A stretch of DNA of 64,000 bases. Origin: Corbicula japonica. Lineage: Eukaryota; Mollusca; Bivalvia; Venerida; Cyrenidae. The stretch's first letter is position 1. Each line of letters begins with the position of its first letter. This document shows positions 1 to 13,155 of the stretch, in pieces. The stretch spans positions 1-64,000 of the forward strand of contig JAZAYU010000013.1 in NCBI GenBank assembly GCA_038501625.1, read 5' to 3'. The notes under the pieces were generated by a model that made no database searches, had not been told where the DNA came from, and worked only from the letters and a program-made list of their open reading frames with translations. The position numbers were made by a program, and so were the translations under genes.

Positions 1-374
1 TAAACATAATAGAGTTTTGACAGGGGATCTGAGAATACAAATACTGCAAATCAAAAACAATGCCAAATGCAAAATTTAAAAAGCATGAAGTACATCCTTG
101 AGATGATTGAGCAATATCAAAATCTATATTGGCTGCGATACAGAAACCACCCTTTTTTAAACTTGTCGAAAATATTAAAACAAAAGTAATTTTAGAAGTA
201 TTATTAACATAATGGATTAGTATTGTGCACAACGACCTTCAAAGAACGTAACTGATAGCAGCACTAAGTGAATGTACGGGGAGACATTTTATAGCCGCCA
301 CACGTCACAGACAACGCTACTTAATAAAATGGATAAAAGGGGAACTTTCAATGTCATCGAACACGATAAATATT

Positions 375-505
375 AAATATTACATGCTCGTTTGATTGAG
401 CCTGTTCATGGACAGTAAAGAAAATGCATATTACTGCCCAGCCTACCCTCGGGTGGAGCGCAACTCAATATTTACACCAATAAACAGTACAACTTCGATC
501 CATCC
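375..505 (+). repeat. Interspersed repeat R2, copy 1
   Basis: This stretch contains 'aaatgcatattactgccca' and ends in 'aataaacagtac'. The same order of words recurs at about 58320-58440 in this orientation and at about 21840-22020 and 28905-29050 in the opposite one. It is a dispersed, non-coding, diverged family; no terminal repeats were recognised. Confidence 0.6.
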
Positions 506-689
506 GAAACGATGGTATGCATAAGGCGGTGAATATGGAAAATTTAAAAAGCAGTCCTGAAGTTTTTATGGGTTGATTTAACGATATCCAAATCTATATT
601 GGCTCGGATATTGAAATCACTCATCTTTAAACTGGCCGAAATACATAAGTGGACTAACGCTCTTGTGTTCTTCCTTCTGTACGTAAAAT

Positions 690-1190
690 AATTTACTTTA
701 TGGGGGAAGTCTTTTAAAAGAACTTAGAAGATCGATATGTTTCCGTTTCCCCAGTCATCGTGTGCTTGCTGATTTGACTCCACGGATTGAGTTCCCGCCC
801 TTTAGCTTGACATTGCTATTAGTTTCTTATGTTTAATATTATTGTGTGCTTGTGCATGCAACATTGTAGAATTGATGGGTGGGTTGCAGTTTTTTTACCA
901 AAACTACTTGCACGTGTTTGGTCATCAGAGAAAACGGTTTGCGAGTGTGAGGTTGGTGCACCCCAGAACTTGATTTAACGGCCGCTCTCCGCCAGCTGCA
1001 TTCTATGTGCCACAGACTGTTCCAATAAACAAAGGTTCTAACTTTATTTAATTGTTTGTGGTATGTATTTAACAATGATCTAAACCCATGCTCTTTTTTC
1101 CTCTCTACGTTTTGGCTGCGTTTGAAAGCTTCTTTTCTGGGTATGCATCCTGACATGCACACTGCACTCTTTATGCAATAATTCATAGTC
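690..1190 (+). repeat. Interspersed repeat R1, diverged copy
   Basis: The words 'gcatgcaacattg', 'gatgggtgggttg', 'gtgtgaggttggtgcacc' and 'tgttccaa' occur in the same order as in copies at 35.4-35.9 kb and 37.1-37.4 kb, and in reverse at 48.2-48.8 kb. Open frames inside are by-products of the repeat. Boundaries are approximate. Confidence 0.6.
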
Positions 1191-1226
1191 CTGACAATAA
1201 TATTAACAAAAGTAACATATACAAAC

Positions 1227-2094
1227 GCTTTTTAACCAGCGAAGCTGGTTTTACTAATCACAATTCTGAAATCGGTATGAAACCAACTGGCAAACGGCGA
1301 TTTACGCATTTCAGAGTAATCAGAGTAAGTAAAGTAGTCCCCAAGTTTCCTGTTACCTACGTCATGTTGATAGGATAAAACCTGTGCGGTGCATCAATGG
1401 TCAAATTCATCTGTACGACAGTTTGATTAAATGTAAAATCGGTGCGGTTCATATTTCTAGGACTTGATCGGTGAGGTGCAACAATGGTCAAACATTGTCC
1501 GTGTCCGCGATTTTTCACAATGAAGGAAACAATTATATATTTCTTATTTCAAATAACTGCATAAACTTTCCCATCGATGGGGTCTCACTTTTTATATCAT
1601 TTTTTCGTGTTCATTATGTCTTTGGGATGTCAGTACACAGATTTCACTATTATAATTTTTTTCTTAAAACACTTTACTCAATATATACGCCTTTCATCAC
1701 ATAGGTTACCAGTTCAGGTCCCGATCAGCTGGCACAATAGTGCCATCTGATCTGGATCTAAAATTTGTGATTACTGGTCAGAAAAAAATGATCATAAAAG
1801 CGAACAGTTTAAATCCTAATCAGATCGCACAGATGTTCCAGCTGATATGGATCTAAACTGTTCGCACAAGCTATGAAGGTATATCTATGGAGTAAAGGGT
1901 TAACAGAAGCCTTCATCCAGATAAAACATGGAAACCCTTATTTCCACTATCATTTAGACAAGAGGAAGTTCTTTGCAAGTGAACCAAGTTTTTTTGCTTT
2001 TTCGTAAATGGATACATGTATGAGAATCATGGCACTGGTTATTCTCAATAAGCAAAATCGCTTCGCTGGTTTTCTGTACTTTCAGTACTTTGAT
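1227..2094 (+). mobile_element. ~870-bp non-autonomous transposon-like repeat, copy 1
   Basis: A near-identical copy lies reversed at about 9375-10250. The left end starts with 'gctttttaaccagcgaagc' and forms a tight hairpin (AACCAGC-gaa-GCTGGTT). The right end contains 'gcttcgctggttttctgt' followed by 'gtactttcagtac', a second small hairpin. The word 'aaccagcgaagc' therefore occurs inverted at both ends. No transposase is visible, and the short open frame inside (1471-1704) is a chance frame. A clear target-site duplication was not found, so class is unknown. Confidence 0.7.
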
Positions 2095-4557
2095 TAATAT
2101 TTCCGACTACATTATGTTGTTGAGATAATACTGAAATGAAAAGCCGACTTCAAGAAATTCGAGAAAGTCTTCTCGGTTTTAAAGGCAAATCATTTTGCTG
2201 CATCTTTTCAAGGCCTGGCGTTAATACTCACTGCAAGTCCAGTAACAGTGAAGAAATACTCCTGCAGCTGTATTTACATTGGATGATAAAGTTATATGAA
2301 ACAAGCTTCAGAATGCTGGAAACGTCCAGAAAATTGATATACACATTGCGTTAACAATACTTTTCTAAAATATATTACAGACTTCTCTCGAAATAAAATC
2401 AGATTTTTATATAATACCTAAAAATGTTGCCCTAAAGATCGAAAGTAGACAGGTAGAGAGTCTTTCTTGAATTTCTGAATAACCCGAAACTTACTTTGAC
2501 GAATCGCCACCACATATTGTAGATCAGTATATACTCTATATAGGTATGGATTTATCTACATATTGTCCATGAATTTCAAAGATCTGATGCAAACATCTTT
2601 TTCTTTTAAGTATGTGCGTTTAGAGCAATTATTTGACTGAAATCACCTTGTGAATTTTAATATTTTCTTAGATCAATATATTTCTTCACTTTAGTCGGAC
2701 TTTTCCTAAAATCCATTTTCAAAATTATGGCCAGTTTTTACCAAAGCTTGTCCCCGCCCCATATTTTGCTAGAGGAAAAGCTTTTTATGAGGCGCGTTGA
2801 TTCGTGTCAGTCTAATAATCGACTATTGGTTAATCGCTGTGTTGTCCTATAGCTTTGGTTATATTGATGTGTTAGCACATTTTATTAATACTTTAGAGCT
2901 TTCTGCAAACAACAAGGGCTTACACTTACAACTTTTCTAAGTATACACCTTCGTACTGGGGCATTACTGGATAATTGAGCTATAGCTCTAAAACTTTCAA
3001 TAAAACATGTAATAAATACTTACTGATTTATTAGTAAAACATTATTAAAATTGACAGACAAATAACTGCTCATAATCATTTAGAAAACTGGCATCCACTG
3101 AATACAGATTCACAAAATCAGACAATAACGCTTATGACCGCCTTCATCTCATTGGAAAAATACAGTCTAAACTTAGGCAATGATAGCCCATTTCGCACGC
3201 GCGTTCCAAGTTCGACCACCCAGATTTTAAATTGCTTGAAGGTGTTGAGGGAAAACTGGAACAAGGACTTGTCGCTGATATTCCTCAGATTTTAAGTTTT
3301 GTTGGATTAACACTGCTGCAGTCTACGAAATGCATGTGCAGTATGGAAGTCGATAACTAAACGGTGAATAACCATGCCTTTTTGTCATATGAAGGGTATA
3401 ACAGACACAATTTCGTTCCTATAAATATGAAAAGTATCGGGAGATAAAAAGAGTTTACTTAGAAAAGTTGTTAAGTGGAAAATCAGTCCTACATGTGATT
3501 TTCCAAGTTGTTTATTAACTACACAATAATACAAATAAGTTTCGGCATTATTCTGTTTAAATTGAAATATATTTATTGAGTAAAAAAGTGTAATTCTAGG
3601 ATTCGCACAAATCATTAGATCTTTTTAGATCATGTTCACGTGGATTCTATTATTTAAGACTTTTTTTAAATTAAAGAACTTAAAGATGATAACTTGAAAT
3701 TTTTGAACTAAGATACTTTTTAGGGAGAGAGAGGTGGGGAGAGAGAGAGAGAATTATTATAATTATTATAAGAGAATTATTGTAGTTACATACGACTTTG
3801 AAATGAATGATTTTAAGGTAAAGATTAACCGCTTTTGAAATAAATAAACTGAATTTAAAGAATGTTGTACTCTAAAACCTGTATTTAATGAACAATGTAC
3901 TTTGGTTGATATATTCCACTTGACGATCTCAAGTATCTTGAACGGCTGTATCGGTACAACTGTTAGTGTAGAAAGTGACACGGTGCATGCTTATCAAAGT
4001 GAATATTAGTGAATAATCGAACAGCGTTTAGTAACTCATTAGTATATGAATTGTTTTCAATTATTAGCCCTTTAGATATCATTCTGAAACCAAAAAAACA
4101 CATGTATGTATAAACCCTGTAATTAATAACGAACTAAATTGTATCATCAATGACCATTACCATTATTCTCTTCAGCTTCCCCCAACACCGCCCCAACACC
4201 ACCGCCCCCTCCCCCCTCTTCACACAAGTTTAAATTAGTTGTTTTCCTTTTTTATTTCCAGATTTGTCAACAACATTAAATCATACCTTCGATCATAGCT
4301 CTTATCAACATCATCCAAATACCTCCCCTTTTTCAAATTTGTAAACAAACCTTAAAAACTACCGAACACCACCTGACCCATCATCTGTTATTCTGTTTTC
4401 AAGGTAAAACATTACAATCTCACAATCTCAAAAACAAAACAAGAATGTAAATGTGTGTTCATCAGTTAAACCAGCACAATATACACTATTCTATAGAACA
4501 ATCGGCCAGCAGACGGATATGTCACCCAAGACATACCTAACAATGCTTGTTCCATGG

Positions 4558-7519
4558 CTAATAATCGCTTCCGACAGAAGTAACTCCACCTGCAAAACCT
4601 GAATTAATAAATCATGTTTCAATGTTCGAAAGCAGAACAATTATTATTATTGAACTATCTTTAGCTGATCTACTGTTGAAAAGCTTCTGAACTAAGTAAC
4701 AAAGTGATCGAATACAGATCAAAATATTTGAATTACAATATCTTTAGCTGATAAACAGTTGAATAGCTTCTGAACTGAGTTACAAATTAAAATAAAACAC
4801 CTTTGATGTGCTTTTAGAAGGCAAAGACAGTTTAATTCACATAATGGTAAAGTCGCATTCAGAAAACTGGACAATAAAGCTTATGTGCTTATAGTATTGT
4901 GTTAATTAAAATTGCCAGATACCACAAAATACGTGTGAACAAGAGAAACGGCGCCTATAAATATTAATTAGAAGTTCTACCGAACCAAAAAGAACTTAAA
5001 ACGCAACATCCTTCTGTAAAATTTAACATTAGGTATATTCACTCAATAGAATCTTATTGTACAAGATATTGACGCCAATGCATATTTTTCTTCTTTATTT
5101 CTGACTTACCGACAAAGTCAGTTAACGGCTGAATTCTTTTACATGACTTCATATTTTAAAACAAAGTGTGTATCTGCTTAGATTTTTCATTTTCATATTG
5201 TTTAAAGATAATTGCAAGATAATATGTTAAAAAATATAATACCCTGTCTGGCAGGTTGAACATTTCTTACATTCCCCGCAATTTTCTTTTTGTACACTAT
5301 AAACGCAACAACAGCGACTGCTATAGAACTGCCAACACTCAACACAATGCCGACAATGGATACAGGAGCCAGACTTCTGCTTGTGCTGCTGTCGTCCCCA
5401 TCGCAACATGAACTGTAAATACAACATATTCCTTTTAAATACCAATGTCACTTTTGATAATGTATTTGTAAGGCATGACCAGTAAATTTAGGTAATGCGT
5501 GAATTGATACAGATGATAGTAGTTTAAAAAAACCAATTCAATTAACTGTTGCAAATTTCTAAATCAAAGCTAAACAAAAATATTGTGCAAGAAATAATAT
5601 GGCTGGTTTTTAATTGGTAATGGTGTTATATGTAAGTTGTGTTTATACCAGCAGTTTGTTCCACAACAAAAGTATCCGTTCCCACAGTATTCGTAATTAT
5701 GCTGATTCTCCTGACATACTTCAATTGCATAACCTGAAAAGGATGAAAAAAACCCTCAGTTTGCAGTGTTGATTAGTTTGATATGAAATGTGATACTCTC
5801 TTACATGAAAACACTAAGGCTGAGAAATGTTTGATGTTCTGACATGAAAACAATTAAGCTATGAAATGTTGGATATTCAAAAATGGAACACACAGGCTAT
5901 GAAATTTTGGATTTTCTTACGTGACAGCAACAAGGCTGTGGAATGTTGGATTCTCTTGATGCTGGATTATCTGACATAAAACCAGAAAGTTTATGTCTTT
6001 TTTCAGTATTGAACATTAGACTTGAATTGTTTAACCACAAATGATTTTTGCACAGTACAGCCACTATCCGTCATACAGCGAGTCTGATTAGTAAATCCAT
6101 ATCACACAGTCCGTATAACTACAGTTGAATGTGTTCTATGCGACGGCATAACTACTTTTGTGTTATCTGATCTAGATTGGAAGTATACACTTAAAACTTT
6201 TAACATAAAAAGATACACCATTTTCACTTCTTTTTATAATACAATCATCAAATTCCCTAAATTATTAGGAAACCACAGACATTTAATAAATGTAGAAGTA
6301 AAATAAATCGCAAAATTTTCAGTTATAGGTTAAGTCGTATAAATTTTGAACAATTCGTTTCAATTCTGTAATAATGCGATCACTTAGCTGATACTCAAAT
6401 TTAAGCCGGTTTTATTTTATCCTAATTACAAAAGCTAAGGTCTATTAAGTGAGTTTTGGTTTACACTCACATAGGTAAAATGTTTATGAACGAACAAGTG
6501 AATTTAAAGAAGTAACTGAGTTGCATCTAATAATGTTTGTCATTTGAATAATGCACTCCAATTTAATGCGGTGAAATTAAAATTTGATGATTTTAATATT
6601 TAAAGATCAATTTGGTTAGAAAATTGGTTAAGTGTAGTTCAGTCATTTGGACCCTCTTTGGTTTAATTAATGAGTTTACATGTAACATGTCGCTTTCTTA
6701 AACAGACGGACAGATATATACACGAACATAAAATCTGCGTTACATATTGTATAAGTGGAATACGCATTTCAAAAAAGCTGTATTCAGAAAAAACATCCTC
6801 TTTATAAAGCCATTCTAGAGAAAAAAGAAATCGAATGTTATTGAAAAGATCACTAATTTAAATATAGACATCATAAATAATTAAGGAAAAAGGACAACCG
6901 TCCGGCGGCGTGGTTACCATCTCGTAAGGGTCACTTAGAAAATATATTTTGTCCCATGCTTTTCAATTTGGGTACTCTACACACCCAAATGTGAATAAAA
7001 AACATCAAACACTATATAATGGAATTTCATGTAAACTTTAGTATACGTTAGCATAAGTAAATGTTTTATTATCTATAACATGTATTTCATAAATGATTCT
7101 TTTTTTGCGGATGAAATGCAGAAACGTGTTTTTAAACTGGCATGTGCCTATGACAGTCATAGGATTGCAATAAATATTGTTGAAGAGTTAATAAAACTAA
7201 GCAGAAACCCAGTCACTTATAAGAGAAAAGCAGTGTTGTCATATTTCTCATCCTGCAAGCGCCGTCAGATCAAAGAAATGTTTACGTGTGTGTCTCTTTA
7301 AATGTTGATATCCAGCAATTGAATACTTTTGTTATTTTGACTTGAGAAGGATACGTATACAATCAATTTTAAGGGCAGTAAATGTAACAGTAGAAATTGA
7401 TTGATCATAATACCAATTCATAGGTTTATATGTAGCATTAAACAATACTTACTGCAAGTTGTTGATATCACGATTCCAACAAGAAGACCACACAATGACT
7501 TGAACTTTCCTGCAAACAT
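4558..7519 (-). CDS. CYYR1/Shisa-like small single-pass membrane protein (gene A, 4 exons)
   Basis: Exons on the minus strand are 7519-7453, 5733-5649, 5412-5243 and 4598-4558, with phases 1, 2 and 1, giving 120 residues. Exon 1 starts at the ATG at 7519 and encodes a 22-residue hydrophobic signal peptide. Exon 2 is Cys/Tyr-rich (EYCGNGYFCCGTNC). Exon 3 completes a CC pair and encodes a membrane segment (VSIVGIVLSVGSSIAVAVV) followed by a KKK stop-transfer. Exon 4 ends ...SVGSDY and is the least certain. The layout (signal, Cys/Tyr domain, single membrane span, short tail) matches the cysteine- and tyrosine-rich protein 1 and Shisa-like families, whose members are membrane adaptors; function here is unknown. 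Unlike genes B and C the tail has no Pro-Ala-Tyr motif. The frame at 5227-5451 that reads as a Cys-rich peptide is a shadow of exon 3. Confidence 0.72.
5775..5995. repeat. Diverged minisatellite in intron 1 of gene A
   Basis: A unit of roughly 50-60 bases built on 'ctatgaaatgttggat' and 'cttacatgaaaaca' is repeated about four times with heavy divergence, just upstream of the Cys-rich exon. Confidence 0.55.
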
Positions 7520-10500
7520 CTTCAACACATGAATATCTACAAAAAAACTAACAGTAAAATGAGTTTTACACGTTGTACTTTTTGCGGTATGTTATCAGCG
7601 ATTCAATTGTCGCTTTTAACCCATGGCCGCTTTTGTATGACAAAAGAAAAATCATCCTTGATTTAAAAGATTTTTAATATACTGAGTGATTCTCTTTTAT
7701 AAGGCCGCGAGTACTCTATTTTAGACTGTGAGTACCCTATCCTGAAACTTTCCTCAATCAAAGCGGTAGTGTTAAGCCCAGTACAATACAATTACTCTAT
7801 TGTGACAGCTCCTGTCAGAAAAAAATGTTTACCTAAATGTAGTTCATTATTCTATTCTTAAACCAATCTTTAGATTTCTAAACATAGATTTTATTCTTGG
7901 TTTATCTAAATTCAAATAACGAATAAGGAATTTAAAAACTTTAAGTCAGAGATGATTAAAATAATATCTTCATCAAACACATCAAAAAATAAGTATAAAA
8001 CTGTGATTAGCGTTCATGGCAAAATCAAAGCTCTGTTATATATTTTATTAACATCTGTTACTTACGGTTACACGTGAGGTCCATCGTTCCTTTGGGTTTT
8101 CTCGAAGATACGAAGATACGACGACTAGAAGGAACGAGAACGAGTGCAATGGTATACTCGATCTTCCGCCATCGTGCCTTCGCGTCTTCGCAATCGTCTC
8201 TAACGTAAGGTACGAAGCGAATGGACGATGTCAAAAGGAATAAATATTTGATGGCGAAGAGGCGATATTTCCTTTGCAATTTAAAATACTAGCTAGGTAT
8301 TTATTCTTTTAAAATCACCTATTTGCTCATTATGATTCAAAATAGCATAATGATCAGAATAGAGGTAAGTCTGGAAAGGAGATAAGTTAACGTTTTTTAT
8401 ATTCATTTTTAAAACAATAATTTACGGCCGCTGCCAATTAAGTTTGTCCTATGGCGCACGAAAATGCAAAAAAGCTGGAGGTGCACCAGCAAACACAATG
8501 ACTGTTTCGAGCGTACGAGTGCTATTTAAAATACTGGAACCTTCATACGTGTACAAAAATACACATAACAAATATTCCGAATACATTGGTAATATGTTTT
8601 TCAGATTTCTGTTCGGGGTAAACTCTTAAAATTTGAAACATATTAAGATACATTTTTATGAACTTACATTTAATCCATACATGGGTTTGAAACCTTTGAC
8701 TATTAATCAAGTTAGCGGTAAAAAACAAAAGCCACAAAATCGTCGGTAGCATGTATACTCTTCTTTGGAGAAAATCCATGTCTCCTTATTTTAATTTGGG
8801 TTCTTAAAGTTTTGGCAAACATTGCAAATCGCGAAAACTGGCTAAAATTTCAAAAATGAATTTGGGGAAAATACTCATTGCCAACTAGATTTTAGTGTTT
8901 GCGAAACCTTAAGTACTTTTGAAAGATTCTATGGAAATCTGCAATAATGCGATTGATTAGCTGTTACATCAGCAAGATATTTTATCAGTTTTGCACGGTT
9001 TCAGTTTATCTTCTTTTTTTTACAGCTACGGTCGATTTTGTGACATTTTGTTTTATCCTCACCTCGATTAAATGGCCTAGATTTTCATAAGGCACGAGTG
9101 GATTATAAAGGCTGTTAAACAAATGAAGTACAAATAATGTTTATTTCTATGTTTCCAATTTGAATAGTGTATTCCTATTTCATGCGGAGAAATTCAAATT
9201 TTATGATTTGTGTAGTAAGAACATTGGTTAAGTGTACGTCCAATCAGAGAATATCGGTGGCCGGTAAATATATAAAACACCGGTGTACCGTTAATTTATG
9301 CGATGGATGTATAATGCCCAAATTGGACGTTTAATTTTGTAGATGCATCGAAAATTTAAGTGTGCACCTATATAATTAAATCAAAGTACTGAAAGTACAG
9401 AAAACCAGCGAAGCGATTTTGCTTATTGAGAATAACCAGTGCCTTGATTCTCATACATGTATCCATTTACGAAAAAGCAAAAAAACTTGGTTCACTCGCA
9501 AAGAACTTCCTCTTGTCTAAATGATAGTGGAAATAAGGGTTTCCATGTTTTATCTGGATGAAGGCTTCTGTTAACCCTTTACTCCATAGATATACCTTCA
9601 TAGCTTGTGCGAACAGTTTAGATCCATATCAGCTGGCACATCTGTGCGATCTGATTAGGATTTAAATTGTTCGCTTTTATGATCATTTTTTTTCTGACCA
9701 GTAATCACAAATTTTAGATCCAGATCAGATGGCACTATGGTGCCTGAACTGGTAACCTATGTGATGAAAGGCGTATATATTGAGTAAAGGGTTTTAAGCA
9801 AAAAATTATAATAGTGAAATCTGTGTACTGACATCCCAAAGACATAATGAACACGAAAAATGATATAAAAAGTGAGACCCCATCGATGGGAAAGTTTATG
9901 CAGTTTTTTGAAATAAGAAATATATAATTGTTTCCTTCATTGTGAAAATCGCGGACACGGACAATGTTTGACCATTGTTGCACCGCACCGATCAAGTCCT
10001 AGAAATATGAACCGCACCGACTTTACATTTAATCAAACTGTCGTAAAGATGAATTTGACAATTGGTGCACCGCACAGGTTTTATCCTATCAACATGACGT
10101 AGTTAATACCAACTTTAACACGTAACAGGAAACTTGGGGACTACTTTACTTACTCTGATTTCTCTGAAATGCGTAAATCGCCGTTTGCCAGTTGGTTTGA
10201 TACTGATTTCAGAATTGTGATTAGTAAAACCAGCTTCGCTGGTTAAAAAGCATTGGTGCACCTTTGTTTACCGTTGCAACTTCACATTATTCGCCGGAGG
10301 TTTACAAATCTACGTTAGGTCTACAATTTCAGGTACACAGATATCGGGTATCGCTTAAAAATTTGAATACGCCATAATTATTGTTTTTGTTACACGCTCG
10401 GGTGTTGGGCACTATCAAATTATAGTCTGAGGTTTGGAAAAACATCTAGAAGTTGAGCAAATACGTTTTATATAGTCTGAAGCACAGACGTTGAGTTCGA

Positions 10501-13155
10501 ACCAGAGGTTCGAGACTTTTAATATTTATATAGTCGGAGAAACAGGCTTGATAATTTTCTTGAGTGATTAATTTGCTTGAATCGGTTTCAATATAAAAAT
10601 CATTTCACCCAATTATTGTTCGGAATTATAAGGCAAAGCAGTCTGAGGAAATTCATTTTATAAGCTCATCAACAGGTTGATAGCCCGAGGTTCGTTACAA
10701 CATAAAGTAAAAGTGTGCACACTTTTTTTGGTGCTTAGCACTTTGCGTAGTACATGTTTATTGCAATGGTGAAGACTTTTGGGCTGTTTAAAAAAACGCT
10801 GGTTTGGGTTTTTTCTGTTATAAAAATGTACATCAAACAGTTAATTCCATTTTCCTACTTTGCAGAGGTGTCTCATCATGCCCTTTAGAGATTTGTGAAG
10901 TTTCATCAAAATAGCACCATCCGTTAAAAAAGTATTCTAAAATAATTGGCAAAAAGTGTCAGGAGTGTGACAAAAAAGTGTGACACTTTTAAAAATCACA
11001 TTTCTTCAGACCATTATTTTACAAAAAGCTTGAAAAAGACAAGTTTTAGTGTTGTTTTAGTAAAAGGTGCATTTATTAGACATCAAATAGAGCTAATGAT
11101 TAAATTAAGCATATTATACTTAAAGTAATCAAAATTTATGCAATAAGGTCAAGCGTGGTAGATTAGAAAATACATCATGAAAATCAATACGTCTTTGCTT
11201 TATAAATTTATAGGACTTTAAAGATTAAAAGTAAATAAGAAATGTTTTGTGTATCATTAAGTTTTATGTTTCTAGAAGCAATAATTATAATATAATCACC
11301 TCTATTAAAATTATATTTGTCAGCAGCTCCCTTCAGAAAATGTAAGCTAAATTTGTCAGGGGTGTGACATTATGCAAATATTGCAATATTCTGTCCACAT
11401 ATCCTTTACAAGAAAACAAGAGCATGTTTTTCCTAGAAGTCTATGTCATGTTTTGTTAAATTGTGACAAACGGGAATGGCCTTAGTGAAACATTTTTGAG
11501 TACAATCCACTTATATGGTTGTCATGAGAGTGACGCGAGTGTCACACACTTTCTTAAAAACATGATTTTTTTATCTTTATGCGATACCACAAGTTCTAAA
11601 GCACTTAATATTTGATGCTTCAAAATGTATTTTAACAGAAATGCATATTTAAATAATAAGAAACAGTAATAATTGTATTTTAAGCACATAAATTAACAAT
11701 ATTTTGATTTATTTAATGTTGGTCAATAAAGCTCCTTAAAATTTTTATTCTGCCACATATGAGTATAACTTGATTGATTTTGATCACTCTAAAGACTGTA
11801 CAAACATATGGAGCAACCATTTTTGACTTTTTATGAATTTAAATTCTTCTCATTTTTTTCACTTTACTTGTATTTTTTCAAATGACAATATCTCAGCAAC
11901 CAGTTGACTGATTTCAAAAATCTTTTTAGTTCTGTACTCAGTTTCAATAAGCAAAAATACAGAATAACAAGTTTGGAATTTTTATGAACTTTAATTTTTC
12001 ACTATTATTTTTACTTTTCCAGCCAATTTTTTAAACAGGCCTTTAAAATGATATATGAGGCAGAGTCACATACCATTTATTGTACATGTATTTGGTAATT
12101 TAGGTTTTTGGTTCCACTTGAATTTAAATTGTAATTTACTGGACTACTTAAACAGTACTTCAGTGCTTTTTGTTCTTTACGGCTTTACAATTTATTCTTA
12201 ATTTTTTCGGAATAAATTTACATTTAAACAAGAAAATAACTTATGTGGAGAAAAATAATAAGCAAAGATGTAAAATGAACTATTAAATTAATGAAAACCA
12301 TGAACATTACAATTACTAAAATCTACGTTAGCATTAATTGGTAACAGATATATATTCCTGCTCGATATTACGGCCTGCATCCTTGACACGGTAAAATTAG
12401 GCTTTTAATTAAATTAGATTAGGGTTTACACACAGAAATCTTGTAAATGAGTTCAGTACATTTTAATATTTTCGGCTTTCTCGACCATGTTGACAATGGT
12501 GATAAACTTTTATTATTGAACTCGGATTTTCTCTAACTTCACAGTTCTTTATGTTATAGTTCTCATATAATACTTTTTACTTGAAATTTACTCTTTTTTT
12601 TTCAAATATTCTCTAAACAACAGGAAAAATTTCTCTTCTTCACCAATAATCACACTTAATGGGATATAGAAACCAACCAAACATAAAAATGGTAAAATAT
12701 TAAACCGAAGAATCATTTACAAACGTCGGTATATTGATTAATGCACTTCAATGATCAAATGCACTTTCACAAACATTTCAAATGAAATAGTTTAAGGCGA
12801 ATTTCAATTAAACAAACATTCACCGTTTGTATTTAGTATTTTTGCTATCTATATTAAAGTGTCAACACAATGAATCAAACTGTTCAAACAGTATAGCAAT
12901 ATTTGACATTCAGATACAAACATATCTAACATTTTATAAATGATGTAAGACTATTTCAACTTATCTGATATAAATATTTCAGGTATTATACACAATCGCA
13001 GCTATTTCACTCTAGGGTCCATTTATAAATGAATTTCAACATAGTTGGTGTTAAATATTAATCATCTGTGTTATAACAAATTTTAGGTAAATTGTTCAAA
13101 AAGAAAAAAAAGAAAAGCACAATTTAGTCGAGAGTATCAGTTGTCGAAGATAACG
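7520..13155. other. Non-genic stretch between genes A and B
   Basis: No exon could be supported. A more CG-rich island at about 8070-8275 ('cgaagatacgaagatacg') gives a chance open frame. The 870-bp repeat copy sits at 9375-10250. The rest, especially 10.3-13.1 kb, is very AT-rich with several scattered 'gtgtgaca' words and no recognisable feature. Confidence 0.55.
9375..10250 (-). mobile_element. ~870-bp non-autonomous transposon-like repeat, copy 2 (inverted)
   Basis: This is the reverse complement of 1227-2094. Over the stretches I compared by eye, only a few substitutions and single-base indels separate the two, so the copies look recent or homogenised. Both end hairpins are kept: 'agtactgaaagtac' near 9383 and 'aaccagcttcgctggtt' near 10230. 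The pair flanks CYYR1-like gene A in head-to-head arrangement. Confidence 0.7.

Larger units (their letters stand above)
1..4557. other. Non-genic stretch, AT-rich
   Basis: Apart from the repeats listed separately I see no gene here. Open frames are short, lack recognisable domains and have no convincing splice partners. A GA-rich microsatellite lies at about 3727-3752 and a C-rich patch at about 4172-4220. The last exon of the first CYYR1-like gene begins the genic part. Confidence 0.6.

Noticed and set aside
5227..5451. Cys-rich minus-strand frame that looks like a small disulfide protein
   Set aside because: It is an alternative frame over exon 3 of CYYR1-like gene A; the true frame has acceptor, donor, membrane segment and matching phases.
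8058..8279. Basic 73-residue minus-strand frame in a CG-richer island
   Set aside because: No domain, no splice partner; the local composition with repeated 'cgaagatacg' words explains the open frame.
10495..10525. 'gttcgaacc' words taken as a tRNA B box
   Set aside because: No A box lies at the right distance and no cloverleaf can be drawn.
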